Under the pieces are notes generated by a model. The model made no database searches, was not told the origin of the DNA, and was given only the letters and a program-made list of their open reading frames with translations. The position numbers and the translations under genes were made by a program. Shown in pieces: positions 15,164 through 23,937 of a stretch of DNA of 64,000 bases. The DNA comes from Streptomyces sp. BK340 (GTDB lineage Bacteria; Actinomycetota; Actinomycetes; Streptomycetales; Streptomycetaceae). Within the stretch, counting starts at the first letter, position 1, and each line of letters starts with the position of its first letter. The stretch spans positions 62,001-126,000 of the forward strand of contig NZ_VISR01000009.1 of the NCBI RefSeq assembly GCF_007827595.1, in the 5' to 3' direction.

Positions 15164-15907
15164 ATGACCACGATCCTGGTGACCGGCGGAACCGGCACGC
15201 TCGGACGGCTCGTCACCGAGCGGCTGCGGGCGGACGGGCACGAGGTGCGGGTGCTCAGCCGGCACACCCGGCCCTACGCCGTCGACCTGCGCGAGGGCGG
15301 GCCCGGCCTGGACGAGGCCCTGGACGGCGTGGAGACGGTCGTGCACTGCGCGAGCTCTCCGCGCGGCGGCGACGAGCAGGCGGCGGACCACCTGATCGCG
15401 GCGGCACGGCGGGCCGGGGTGGGCCACCTGGTGTACATCTCCATCGTCGGCGTCGACCGGGTGCCGTTCGGCTACTATCGCTCCAAGCTCGCGGTGGAGC
15501 GGCGGATCGAGGAGTCGGGGCTCGGCTGGACCGTGCTGCGGGCGACGCAGTTCCACGACCTGGTGGTGACGGTTGTCCGGGGGCTGGCCAAGTCGCCCGT
15601 CGTGCTGCTGCCGGCCGGGGTGTCTGACCAGCCGGTGGAGGTGGCCGAAGTGGCCGACCGCCTGGCGGAGTCGGCGCTCGCGGCACCGGCCGGCCGGGTA
15701 CCGGACATGGGCGGGCCGGAGGTGCGGACGTTCGACTCGCTGGCCCGCGCCTGCCTCCGGGCGACGGGGCGGCGCCGGCCGGTGCTCAGCGTGCCGCTGT
15801 TCGGGAAGACGTACCGCGCCTTCCGCTCGGGCGGCCATCTGGCACCGGAGCAGGCGGTGGGCAAGGGGACGTTCGAGGAGTACCTGGCCCGGCGCTTCGG
15901 ACAGTGA
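15164..15907 (+). CDS. NAD(P)-dependent epimerase/oxidoreductase (SDR, NmrA-like), ECF41 partner
   Basis: This 247-residue Rossmann protein begins ILVTGGTGTLGRLVTERL, an atypical SDR nucleotide-binding motif. It has HLVYISIVGVDRVP and YYRSKLAVER (the YxxxK pair) near residues 85-115. NAD(P)H-binding proteins of this kind are the commonest partner of ECF41 sigma factors; the natural substrate is unknown. ATG 15164 has GGAGGGA upstream. It is preceded by an ECF41-like promoter, so it is probably activated by the adjacent sigma factor. Confidence 0.85.
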   Translation: MTTILVTGGTGTLGRLVTERLRADGHEVRVLSRHTRPYAVDLREGGPGLDEALDGVETVVHCASSPRGGDEQAADHLIAAARRAGVGHLVYISIVGVDRVPFGYYRSKLAVERRIEESGLGWTVLRATQFHDLVVTVVRGLAKSPVVLLPAGVSDQPVEVAEVADRLAESALAAPAGRVPDMGGPEVRTFDSLARACLRATGRRRPVLSVPLFGKTYRAFRSGGHLAPEQAVGKGTFEEYLARRFGQ

Positions 15908-15952
15908 CGTCCCGGCAGGAGCAACGCCCCGCCGGTGCCCTGACGACCGGCT

Positions 15953-17173
15953 CTAGGACAGACCCTGGCGCTCCGCCGGTGCGAACAGTTCGTCCTGGGC
16001 CCGGTCCCGGGCCGTCAGCAGGGCACCGCGCAGGACCGCGGCGCCGCCGAGGCTGCCGGCCCGTACCTCGGTGGCCAGCGGTGACATACGGCGGAGCCGG
16101 TCCCCCACGCGCGCGGCGAGCACCGCTCCCCCGGCCTGCCCGACCTCGCCGCCCAGGACCACGCACCCGGGGTCGAGGATGGAGGCGACGGAGGCGGCCC
16201 CGATGGCGACCCGGTGGGCGAGCGCCTCGAGGAAGCGGTCGGCGGGGCCGGAACCACCGCCGGGCGGTCCGGTCGCCTCGGCGACCGCTTCACGCACCAC
16301 GACCGCGACACCGGGCCCGTCCACCGGCTCCGCCCTCGGCAGGCCGTACTCCCGGGCCAGTGCGCCGACCGCCGCCGCTCCGGCCAGCGAGTGGTAGCCG
16401 CCGTCGCAGTCCGTCGCCGAGGGCAGTGCGGTCGTCCCCGGGACCGGCAGGAAGCCGATCTCGCCCGTGCCGCCGGAGGCGCCGCGGCGGAGGACGCCGT
16501 CCAGGACGACCGCGGCCCCGACGCCATGGCCCAGCCAGAGCAGGACGAAGGTGTCCCGGTCGCGGGCGGCGCCCTCGCGCTGCTCGGCCAGGGCGGCCAG
16601 GTTGGTCTCGTTCTCCACGGTGACCCGGGCATCGGGCAGCCGTTCCTGCAGGGCCGCGGCCAGGCGCCGGTGCCAGGCGGGCAGGCCGCCGGAGTCGCGC
16701 AGGTCGCCGGTGGCGGGGTCGACGAGGCCGGGTGCCCCGATGCCGACGGTGTGCAGACGGTCCGCGCCGGCCTCCTTCGCCGTGCGCTCCACCGCCGCCA
16801 CCACCTGCTCCACGGCGGGCCCGGTCCCGGTGTCCCCGCCGATCGGCACGGCCGCCTCGGCCAGTACCCGCCCGACGAGGTCGGAGACCAGCACGAAGAC
16901 GCCCCCGGTGCGGACGTCGAGGGCGGCCAGGTGGGCGCGGTCGGCGACGATGCCGTAGAGCCGCGCGTTGGGGCCCCGGCGCTGCTCGCCGGACTCGCCG
17001 ACCACCGTGATCAGACCGGAGGCGGTGAGCCGTTCGACGAGGTCGGCGACGGTCGGCCGGGACAGTCCGGTCAGCTGCTTCAACTGCCCTGCCGTCAGCG
17101 GGCCTTCCTGCTGCAACAGGCGCAGGGCGAGCCGGTCGTTGATGGCCCGGGCGGTGCTGGGTGATGCGGGCAT
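15953..17173 (-). CDS. ROK-family transcriptional regulator
   Basis: This 406-residue protein has an N-terminal winged helix (LTAGQLKQLTGLSRPTVADL, residues about 26-45) and a ROK sugar-kinase-like domain (ALDVRTGGVFVLVSDL; GIGAPGLVDPATG; NETNLAALAE). The cysteine-rich zinc motif usual in ROK proteins (CxCGxxGC) is replaced around residue 245 by TDCDGGYHSLAGAAAV with one cysteine, so zinc binding is probably lost. It is divergent from an MFS transporter with a 21-bp inverted repeat between them. It probably represses that gene and itself in response to a sugar or other small ligand. Confidence 0.85.
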   Translation of the reverse strand: MPASPSTARAINDRLALRLLQQEGPLTAGQLKQLTGLSRPTVADLVERLTASGLITVVGESGEQRRGPNARLYGIVADRAHLAALDVRTGGVFVLVSDLVGRVLAEAAVPIGGDTGTGPAVEQVVAAVERTAKEAGADRLHTVGIGAPGLVDPATGDLRDSGGLPAWHRRLAAALQERLPDARVTVENETNLAALAEQREGAARDRDTFVLLWLGHGVGAAVVLDGVLRRGASGGTGEIGFLPVPGTTALPSATDCDGGYHSLAGAAAVGALAREYGLPRAEPVDGPGVAVVVREAVAEATGPPGGGSGPADRFLEALAHRVAIGAASVASILDPGCVVLGGEVGQAGGAVLAARVGDRLRRMSPLATEVRAGSLGGAAVLRGALLTARDRAQDELFAPAERQGLS

Positions 17174-17217
17174 GACCGGAATCCTCCCAGACGCGGGCGG
17201 CTGTCATACCCGCTATC

Positions 17218-17238
17218 TATCAGGCAGGGTCCCTGATA
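17218..17238. promoter_or_regulatory. Candidate ROK operator
   Basis: TATCAGG (17218-17224) and CCTGATA (17232-17238) are perfect inverted arms seven bases apart. The site lies between the divergent ROK and MFS genes, 45 bp upstream of the ROK start, so bound protein could control both. Confidence 0.5.
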
Positions 17239-17293
17239 GTTTACGGCGACGCCGCGACGAAGCGGTGGGGAACTCCCGGGGAGGGGCTGGACC

Positions 17294-18508
17294 ATGGGTG
17301 ACGTGGGGCACACGCGAGACGAGGTCAGGCGCGCCCGGTATGCCGTGGCCGCCGTGTTCGCCGTGCACGGCGCCGTGACCGGCTCCTTCGCGACCCGCGT
17401 GCCGTGGATCCAGGAGCATGCCGCACTGAGCGCGGGACAGCTCGGATTCGCACTCGCGTTCACGGCGTTCGGCGCCTCGTGCGCGATGCCGCTGGCGGGC
17501 CGGATCAGTCACCGCTTCGGCAGCCGGACGGCGCTGCGCGGGCTGATGACGCTGTGGACGCTGTCGCTGGTGCTGCCGTCCCTCGCGCCGAACCTGTACA
17601 CGCTGTGCCTGGCGATGTTCGCCTACGGGGCGACCGCGGGCATGGCCGACGTGGCGATGAACGCGCTGGGTGTCGAGGTGGAGCGACTGCTCGGGAAGTC
17701 GATCATGTCCGGACTGCACGGCATGTGGAGCGCGGGCGCGCTCATCGGCTCGGCCGCCGGTACGCTCGCCGCCCACCTGGGTTCGGACGCGCGCCTGCAT
17801 TTCGTGTCGGCCGCCGCCGTCCTCACCCTGTTCGGCCTGCTGGCCTGCGGGTGGGTGCTCGACCTGCAGCCCGCCGAGGACGAGGAGCCGCCGCCGCGGT
17901 TCGCGCTGCCGCCCCGCTCGGCCCTGCTGATCGGCGCGGTCGGCTTCTGTGCGGTGTTCGCGGAGGGGGCGAGCCTGGACTGGTCGGCGGTGTTCCTGCG
18001 GGACCGGCTGGACACCTCGGCCGGTCTGGCGGCGGCGTCGACGACGGGGTTCATGCTCACGATGGCGGTGGCGAGGATCGCCGGGGACGCGGTGGTGAAC
18101 CGCTTCGGAGCGGTCCGCACCGTCCGGGCCGGCGGAGTCCTGGCCGGTCTCGGCGGCCTGCTGATCGTCGTCGCGGGGCATCCGGCGGTGGCGATGGCCG
18201 GGTTCGCACTGATGGGGCTCGGGATCGCCGTGGTCGTGCCGCTGTGCTTCGCGGCCGCCGGTCACGCGGGCCCCAACCCCAGCCAGGCGATAGCGGGCGT
18301 GGCCACCATCACCTACACCTCGGGGCTGATCGCGCCCAGCCTGATCGGCGGGGTGGCGCAGGCGACCAGCCTGGTGGTCTCGTTCGGTGTGGTGACCGTG
18401 CTGGCCTGCGGGCTCGCCGTGTTCGCGGGAGTGCTGCGCACCGCGGGGTACGCCGGGCGCGCGCAGGTCAGTCCGCAGGCCGCAGCAGTTCCCGACCCAC
18501 GGCCCTGA
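17294..18508 (+). CDS. MFS transporter
   Basis: This 404-residue protein has about 12 transmembrane helices. The loop 2-3 motif appears as GRISHRFGSRTALRG near residue 70. The N-terminal half (VPWIQEHAALSAGQLGFAL) resembles the YbjJ/FucP-like branch of the major facilitator superfamily, which covers sugar importers and exporters of small metabolites. ATG 17294. It is divergent from the ROK regulator and its 3' end overlaps the convergent thioesterase gene by 41 bp. Substrate unknown; the ROK partner points to a sugar-like compound. Confidence 0.85.
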   Translation: MGDVGHTRDEVRRARYAVAAVFAVHGAVTGSFATRVPWIQEHAALSAGQLGFALAFTAFGASCAMPLAGRISHRFGSRTALRGLMTLWTLSLVLPSLAPNLYTLCLAMFAYGATAGMADVAMNALGVEVERLLGKSIMSGLHGMWSAGALIGSAAGTLAAHLGSDARLHFVSAAAVLTLFGLLACGWVLDLQPAEDEEPPPRFALPPRSALLIGAVGFCAVFAEGASLDWSAVFLRDRLDTSAGLAAASTTGFMLTMAVARIAGDAVVNRFGAVRTVRAGGVLAGLGGLLIVVAGHPAVAMAGFALMGLGIAVVVPLCFAAAGHAGPNPSQAIAGVATITYTSGLIAPSLIGGVAQATSLVVSFGVVTVLACGLAVFAGVLRTAGYAGRAQVSPQAAAVPDPRP

Positions 18509-18926
18509 AGGAGTCGCTCCACGGCGCGGGGCGCAGGGTCGTCGCGTCCAGCCGGACCAGGACCCGGGCGCCCTGGGCGTAGGTCTGCGCACCGTCGGCC
18601 GAGCAGAAGCGGAAGCCGTAGGTCAGGCCGGTGGTGCCGAGCCGTTCCAGCCACAGGTGGACGGCGTAGCCGCCGGGGCGGGTCACGGGCGCCTCGTAGC
18701 TGATCCGCAGTTCGCGGACGGCGTTGCAGGCGTCACCGGCGGCCACCCAGTCGCCGTCGAACCGGATGCCGTACTCGTTCCACAGCTCGGCCCAGGCACG
18801 CTCCACCATCAGCGGATAGCGGGCGTTGTGGAGCAGCCCCAGCGCGTCCAGGTCGTCGAAGTGGACGGTGACGGGGATCAGCCGGCCATGTGCGACGGCG
18901 GGGGCGATCGGGGCTTCGGCGGTCAC
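18468..18926 (-). CDS. Acyl-CoA thioesterase, hotdog fold (4HBT/FadM-like)
   Basis: This 152-residue hotdog-fold protein carries the 4-hydroxybenzoyl-CoA thioesterase-like signature VHFDDLDALGLLHNARYPL, with the catalytic Asp and the HNARY segment. It hydrolyses an acyl-CoA thioester, substrate unknown. I chose GTG 18926 (VTAEAPIAPA) because AGGAG lies nine bases upstream; an earlier in-frame start at 18971 has no such site. Its 3' end overlaps the MFS gene. The ribosome binding site lies in one arm of a 14-bp inverted repeat. Confidence 0.8.
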   Translation of the reverse strand: MTAEAPIAPAVAHGRLIPVTVHFDDLDALGLLHNARYPLMVERAWAELWNEYGIRFDGDWVAAGDACNAVRELRISYEAPVTRPGGYAVHLWLERLGTTGLTYGFRFCSADGAQTYAQGARVLVRLDATTLRPAPWSDSFRAVGRELLRPAD

Positions 18927-18930
18927 GGGA

Positions 18931-18997
18931 GGGGCTCCTGAGCGTGCGGTACGTGGCGGTGGGGACACCACATACTAAGCGACCGCTCAGGAGCCCC
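18931..18997. promoter_or_regulatory. 14-bp inverted repeat around the thioesterase promoter and ribosome binding site
   Basis: GGGGCTCCTGAGCG (18931-18944) and CGCTCAGGAGCCCC (18984-18997) are perfect inverted arms 39 bp apart. On the minus strand the interval holds TAGTAT (18971-18976), a good -10 box. An mRNA started there would contain only the left arm, while read-through from the lyase gene would contain both and could hide the AGGAG of the thioesterase. Confidence 0.5.
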
Positions 18998-19035
18998 GGC
19001 CGGGAAGGGACCTGGCCGGACCCGGTCGGACCCGG

Positions 19036-20292
19036 TCAGCCCGCTATCGAGTCCAGCTGCTCGGCGGCGGGCCGCAGCGCCCACAGGTCACCGCCGGGTG
19101 GTGCCTGGAGTTCGGACACGGCCGCCTTCGCCGCCGCGTCACCGGCGTCCGCCGCCGCGTGGACGACGTCGCTCGCGGCGTAGCGGGAGAACTCCAGCTC
19201 GGGGTGCGGCCAGGCGGCGGCACCGGTCGCGGCCGGCAGCAGATAGTCCACCGCCTTGAACAGGCTCTGCCCGTCCGGCCCCCGATAGGACCAGAGGTTC
19301 ACGCCCACGTGCCGGCCGATGGCGGCGAGGCGGGTGTAGGCGACGAGATCGAAGACCGAGTAGTGCCAGCTACGGGTGCGGGCCAGTTCTTGCGGCTGAC
19401 CACCGTCGGCGGCGATCTGCGGGGCGATCCGCTTGGCGCGCGCGTCGAGCACGGTCCGCCGGGCCAGGTCCGTGTCGCCGGTGGCGTAGGCCAGGGCGGC
19501 GAGCTGCATGTCGTAGAAGGTGCCGTGGTTGTTGGCGGCCGCTCCCTCCTGCCTGCCGAAGTCGCTGTTCTTCAGCCAGCCGAGGAAGTCGGTGTTCCAC
19601 TTGCCCATCGCGGTACGGTCCCCGGCGCTCCAGCCGGGAGCGCCGGTGGCGAGGATCGCCTGGGCGTCCAGCACGCTCGTGTACGACTGCGAGAAGTCGA
19701 TGATGCCGATGGCCCGGCCGTCGTACTTGCACGGGATGAACTGGGCGTGGTCCAGGTCGGGGTTCATCCGGGTGGCCGGGGCGAGGAACCAGGTGCGCAG
19801 GATCTGCCCGGCCTTCTCGGCATAGCTCCGCCTGCCGGTGTAGTACCAGGCGAGGGACAGCTCGTAGGCGGAGTCGAAGACCTTCTCCACGTCCTGGCGG
19901 TCGGTGCCGCTGTCCACCTCGGGATTGCGCCGGCCGTCGCGCTGGACGTACGGGCAGCCCCAGGGGTTGCCGGCGGTGGGGGTCGTCGTGGGCCACCAGT
20001 AGGGGGCCTGGCTCAGGTACTCGTGGACGTCGCCGCCGGGGGCGGGCCTCGGTTTGTCGACGACCGTCCAGGGGCCCTGGCCGAGCCAGGCGTCCGCGCG
20101 GGCGGTCAGGTCCTCGAGCGCGCGCCGGAGCCGGGGATCGTGGTCCGCACGGCTCCGGGCCTGCTGGAGGCGGGCGCCGTCCAGGACGGCCGTCCGGGGG
20201 GCCTTGGGTGCCGCGTGGGCGGTGGGGACGAGCGCGGCAGCGAAGGTCACCACGGCGGCCAGCAGCACGGTCGCACGGGATCTTCCACTCAT
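19036..20292 (-). CDS. Secreted alginate-lyase-family protein (PL5/AlgL-like)
   Basis: This 418-residue protein has a Sec signal peptide (hydrophobic residues 8-24, likely cleavage after TAHA near 28). The mature part is an alpha-toroid lyase-like domain with YWWPTTTP and the catalytic-type motif AANNHGTFYD near residue 250, as in PL5 alginate lyases. It should cleave an acidic polysaccharide outside the cell by beta-elimination; alginate itself is not proven. No sugar transporter or regulator is coupled to it, so it may be a stand-alone scavenging enzyme. ATG 20292. Confidence 0.8.
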   Translation of the reverse strand: MSGRSRATVLLAAVVTFAAALVPTAHAAPKAPRTAVLDGARLQQARSRADHDPRLRRALEDLTARADAWLGQGPWTVVDKPRPAPGGDVHEYLSQAPYWWPTTTPTAGNPWGCPYVQRDGRRNPEVDSGTDRQDVEKVFDSAYELSLAWYYTGRRSYAEKAGQILRTWFLAPATRMNPDLDHAQFIPCKYDGRAIGIIDFSQSYTSVLDAQAILATGAPGWSAGDRTAMGKWNTDFLGWLKNSDFGRQEGAAANNHGTFYDMQLAALAYATGDTDLARRTVLDARAKRIAPQIAADGGQPQELARTRSWHYSVFDLVAYTRLAAIGRHVGVNLWSYRGPDGQSLFKAVDYLLPAATGAAAWPHPELEFSRYAASDVVHAAADAGDAAAKAAVSELQAPPGGDLWALRPAAEQLDSIAG

Positions 20293-20432
20293 CGAGCACT
20301 CCGATCATCACGCATAGGGTGATCAGGTATGTGAACATAATTCATGAGTAGGACCGTGCGAGCGTAGAGCGGCCAGGTACCCGTGACAATGGTCCGGACC
20401 GTCTTCACGTACAGAGAAAGCGAAACCCCACC

Positions 20433-21833
20433 ATGGACCTCGGCGTGCGCTGGAAGCTGCACGATGACGGGCGCACGCCCGCACCCGGAGCGGTGGTACG
20501 CCCCGACGAACGGCTCTCCTGGCCGCGCACGGTGGGCCTCGGCGCCCAGCACGTCGTGGCGATGTTCGGGGCGTCCTTCGTGGCACCCGTCCTCATGGGC
20601 CTCGACCCGAACCTGGCGATCATGATGTCGGGCGTGGCGACCGTGATCTTCCTGCTCGCCACCCGTGGCCGGGTGCCGAGCTATCTGGGCTGTTCCCTGT
20701 CGTTCGTCGGCGTGGCCGCCGTCATCCGCGCGCAGGGCGGTACGAGCGCCACGGTGACCGGCGCGGTCTTCGTGGTCGGCGCCGCGCTGTTCCTCGTGGG
20801 TCTCGCGGTGCAGCGCTTCGGGGCGCACATCATCCACGTGGTCATGCCGCCGATCGTCACCGGCGCGGTGGTCATGCTGATCGGCTTCAACCTGGCCCCG
20901 GTGACCGCCTCCACGTACTGGCCGCAGGACCAGTGGACGGCGCTGCTGGTCATGTTCTTCACCGGTCTGGCCGTCGTCTGTCTGCGTGGTTTCTGGTCCC
21001 GTATCGCGATCTTCCTGGGCCTGGTCTTCGGGTACGGCATCTCCTGGGCCTTCGACCTGGTCTTCGGGAAGATCCACTCGGTGGACGCAAGCGGCAAGGT
21101 CACCGACCACTGGCGGCTCGACCTCTCCGGTGTCTCCAAGGCCGACTGGATCGGGCTGCCCGCCTTCCACGGGCCGTCCTTCCAGTGGTCGGCGATCCTG
21201 GTCGCGCTGCCCGTCGTCATCGCGCTGGTCGCGGAGAACGCCGGGCACGTCAAGGCGGTCGGCGAGATGACCGGCACCCGTCTGGACGACCAGCTCGGTA
21301 CGGCGATCTCGGCCGACGGCGTCGGCTCCATGCTGTCCACCGCGGTCGGCGGTCCGCCCAACACCACGTACTCCGAGAACATCGGCGTCATGGCCGCGAC
21401 CCGCGTCTACTCGACGGCCGCCTACTGGGCCGCCGCCGGCTTCGCGCTGCTGTTCGGCGTCTGCCCGAAGTTCGGGGCGGTCGTGGCCGCGATCCCGGGC
21501 GGTGTCCTCGGCGGCATCACCGTCATCCTGTACGGCATGATCGGCCTGCTCGGCGCGCAGATCTGGATCAACGCCAAGGTGGACCTGCGCAATCCCCTGA
21601 ACCTGGTCCCGGCGGCCGCGGGCATCATCATCGGCGTCGGCAACGTCTCCATGAAGTTCGGCGAGAACTTCACCCTGAGCGGGATCGCGCTGGGCACGCT
21701 GGTCGTCATCACCGGCTACCACGTCCTGGGCGCTTTCGCGCCCGCCCATCTCAAGCCGCAGGAACCACTGCTGGACGAGGGCACGTCCACGTACGACGAG
21801 GGGGACGAGGACGGTCAGCGCGCCAAGTCGTAG
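20433..21833 (+). CDS. Uracil/xanthine permease, NCS2 family
   Basis: This 466-residue membrane protein has about 14 helices, the size of UraA-type permeases. Conserved NCS2 motifs are visible: LGAQHVVAMFGASF at the first helix, ALVAENAGHVKAVG near residue 268 with the substrate-binding Glu, and GGPPNTTYSENIG near 305. It imports uracil (or possibly xanthine) with protons. ATG 20433. It is divergent from the lyase gene and its last 19 bp overlap the convergent cellulase gene. Confidence 0.92.
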   Translation: MDLGVRWKLHDDGRTPAPGAVVRPDERLSWPRTVGLGAQHVVAMFGASFVAPVLMGLDPNLAIMMSGVATVIFLLATRGRVPSYLGCSLSFVGVAAVIRAQGGTSATVTGAVFVVGAALFLVGLAVQRFGAHIIHVVMPPIVTGAVVMLIGFNLAPVTASTYWPQDQWTALLVMFFTGLAVVCLRGFWSRIAIFLGLVFGYGISWAFDLVFGKIHSVDASGKVTDHWRLDLSGVSKADWIGLPAFHGPSFQWSAILVALPVVIALVAENAGHVKAVGEMTGTRLDDQLGTAISADGVGSMLSTAVGGPPNTTYSENIGVMAATRVYSTAAYWAAAGFALLFGVCPKFGAVVAAIPGGVLGGITVILYGMIGLLGAQIWINAKVDLRNPLNLVPAAAGIIIGVGNVSMKFGENFTLSGIALGTLVVITGYHVLGAFAPAHLKPQEPLLDEGTSTYDEGDEDGQRAKS

Positions 21834-23005
21834 GCGTACGACGGCGTGAACGTCCCGGCCGCGCCCCGGCAGCCGTCGGACTCCCCCGGCAGCTTCACCC
21901 ACAGGTAGGCGTCGATGCGGGCCTCGCCCGTGGTCAGGGTCGGTGCCCGGCCGATCCTGCGGCCGGCCGGGTCGCACCACTGGCCGTCGGGCGGCGCCCC
22001 GTTGCCGTTGCGGCTGGTGTCGACGACCGCGCCGAGGCTCGCCGGTCCGCCGAGGGCGTCGAGGACCCGCCGGTCGTAGGCGATCTCGTCGGTCGTGGTG
22101 CGGAAGTTGGAGACGTTGCTGAAGATGCCGTCGGAGGCGACGGCTCCCGCCTGTCTCAGGAGGGCGGCCTGCTCGGCGGGCGGGTTCCAGCCGGAGTGGC
22201 CGGCGTCGTAGTAGACCCGCGCGCGCGGGTTCGCGGCCTTCAGGGCCCGGCCCGCGCGGGCCAGCGAGGCGAAGCGGGCGGTCCGCTCCGCGTCCGGGAG
22301 ACAGCCGGACTGGGCGATCGAGTCCGGCTCCAGGATCACGATCACCTCGCCGGAGCCGAGCCCCCGGGCGAAGGCGTCGATCCAGGCGTCGTAGGCCGCG
22401 AGGTCCGGCGCCCCGCCCCGGGAGGCGCCGCCGCAGTCGCGGTCGGGGATCGCGTACGGCACGAGCACCGGGACCCGCCCCTGCGCCGCCGCGCCCGCGG
22501 TGACCGCACGCACCCGGGCGGCGATGGTGTCCGGGCTGTACTCGGCGAACCACACCGCCGCCGGCCGGCCGGCGATCCGGGACGCGATGAGGGCGGTGCG
22601 CGGGTCGTCGGGGTGGGCGCGGACCCAGTCCAGCACCTGGGAGTCGGGGTGGCGGTAGAGACGGGGGGTCACGGGGTCGGTCCGCCGCTTTCTCTCGGTA
22701 CGGGTCGGGGTGCGGCCGGTGGCCGGCGCCTGCGGCTGCTCCGACTCGGCCGTGGGACTCCGCGTGGTCCTCGACGGGGAGGGCGACGGCACGGGGAGGG
22801 CGGGCCGGGGCACGGCGCTCCGGGTGTGGGCCACCTCGGGCCGGGCCCGGCCGGAGCCCCGGTCGTGGTCCAGCGCCGAGATCATCCCGGTCACCGTGCC
22901 CACCAGGGTCACCACCGAGGCCACCGCGACCATCGCCGCCCGCCTGCGGGCCCGCCTGCGCCGGGCCCGGCGCGCGGCCAGCCGCCGGGTACGTAAGCCT
23001 GACAC
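21815..23005 (-). CDS. Glycoside hydrolase family 6 (cellulase-like), membrane-anchored or secreted, with TTA codon
   Basis: This 396-residue protein has a short Arg-rich start, a single hydrophobic segment (about residues 25-45) that is a signal or anchor, a Pro/Ser/Thr linker, and a GH6 catalytic domain. Both GH6 signatures are present: VPYAIPDRDC near 181 and ILEPDSI near 224. It should hydrolyse beta-1,4-glucan; no carbohydrate-binding module is seen. GTG 23005 was chosen for the AAGGGAG just upstream; GTG 23038 is the alternative. Codon 4 (22994-22996) is TTA, which makes translation depend on bldA. Confidence 0.88.
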   Translation of the reverse strand: MSGLRTRRLAARRARRRRARRRAAMVAVASVVTLVGTVTGMISALDHDRGSGRARPEVAHTRSAVPRPALPVPSPSPSRTTRSPTAESEQPQAPATGRTPTRTERKRRTDPVTPRLYRHPDSQVLDWVRAHPDDPRTALIASRIAGRPAAVWFAEYSPDTIAARVRAVTAGAAAQGRVPVLVPYAIPDRDCGGASRGGAPDLAAYDAWIDAFARGLGSGEVIVILEPDSIAQSGCLPDAERTARFASLARAGRALKAANPRARVYYDAGHSGWNPPAEQAALLRQAGAVASDGIFSNVSNFRTTTDEIAYDRRVLDALGGPASLGAVVDTSRNGNGAPPDGQWCDPAGRRIGRAPTLTTGEARIDAYLWVKLPGESDGCRGAAGTFTPSYAYDLAR

Positions 23006-23154
23006 GCTCTCCCTTCCCCTCCCCAAGTGCGCTGCCACTCCCGCGCTTTCGGCGGGTGCCGCCCCCGCTCCTGCCCCGCCCCGCGTTCCCCCGTTCCGGC
23101 GAAGCCTCGGGGCGGTCGGTGCGCGGGGCGGGGCAGGGCTGGGACCCTTCCCCC

Positions 23155-23841
23155 ATGGCGCAGTCGGAACACCTCAGCACGCCTGTCGACGCCGTGATCG
23201 CGCGAATGCGTGTCCTCGACGCGGAGTTGCCCGAGCGGGACGGGGTCGCCGTGTTCAACCGCGTCTACCTCGCCGTCACCGAGGAGGTCGACCGGCGCCT
23301 GGACGCCGGGGAGTTCGCGGACCGGCGGGCGGCGTCCGCGCTGGACGTGCGGTTCGCCGAGCGGTATCTGGCGGCGGTCGACGCGGTGGAGCGGGACCGC
23401 CGCCCGCCCGCCTGCTGGCGGCCCCTGTTCCAGTTCCGCCGCCACCCCGGGGTACGGCCGCTGCAGTTCGCGCTCGCGGGCATCAACGCGCACATCGGAC
23501 ACGATCTGGCGCTGGCCGTGGTGGACACCTGTCGTACGCTCCGCTGCGAACCGGCCGATCTGGAGGACGAGTTCGAGCGCGTGGGCGACCTCCTCGTCTC
23601 GCTGGAGGAGCGCATCCGCGAGGATCTGATGCCGGGTCCCGACCTGCTGCAGATCGCCGACCCGATCACCCATCTGCTGGGCTCCTGGAGCCTGGAGCGG
23701 GCGCGGGACGCGACCTGGGCGGCCGCCCGGGCCCTGTGGGCACTGCGCCGCTGCGAGGACGTCGCCGGGGAGCTCACCGAACGCCTCGACGCGGCGGTCG
23801 GCTTCGCCGGCCGCATGCTGCTCACTCCGCTGGCCGACTGA
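23155..23841 (+). CDS. DUF5995 family protein
   Basis: This 228-residue protein of unknown function begins MAQSEHLSTPVDAVIARM and contains DGVAVFNRVYLAVTEEVD and ALAGINAHIGHDLALAVVDT, which I recall as typical of the DUF5995 family. The conserved histidines in INAHIGHD could bind a metal, but no activity is known. ATG 23155 was chosen because it gives the normal family N-terminus; an upstream extension is low-complexity. It is followed 96 bp later by an F420-type oxidoreductase on the same strand. Confidence 0.75.
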   Translation: MAQSEHLSTPVDAVIARMRVLDAELPERDGVAVFNRVYLAVTEEVDRRLDAGEFADRRAASALDVRFAERYLAAVDAVERDRRPPACWRPLFQFRRHPGVRPLQFALAGINAHIGHDLALAVVDTCRTLRCEPADLEDEFERVGDLLVSLEERIREDLMPGPDLLQIADPITHLLGSWSLERARDATWAAARALWALRRCEDVAGELTERLDAAVGFAGRMLLTPLAD

Positions 23842-23937
23842 CCTGGCCGGATCCGGCCGGTGGGCGAGCCTCCCGTGGAACTGCTGTGTCATCGCCGTAC
23901 GTTGACGGTTCAACACCCAGCGCAGAGGAGCAGCGGT

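Noticed and set aside
20289..23258. Minus-strand ORF of 989 codons
   Set aside because: It overlaps the uracil permease, the cellulase and the DUF5995 gene in other frames and has repetitive Arg/Gly/Pro composition; it is a shadow of those genes.
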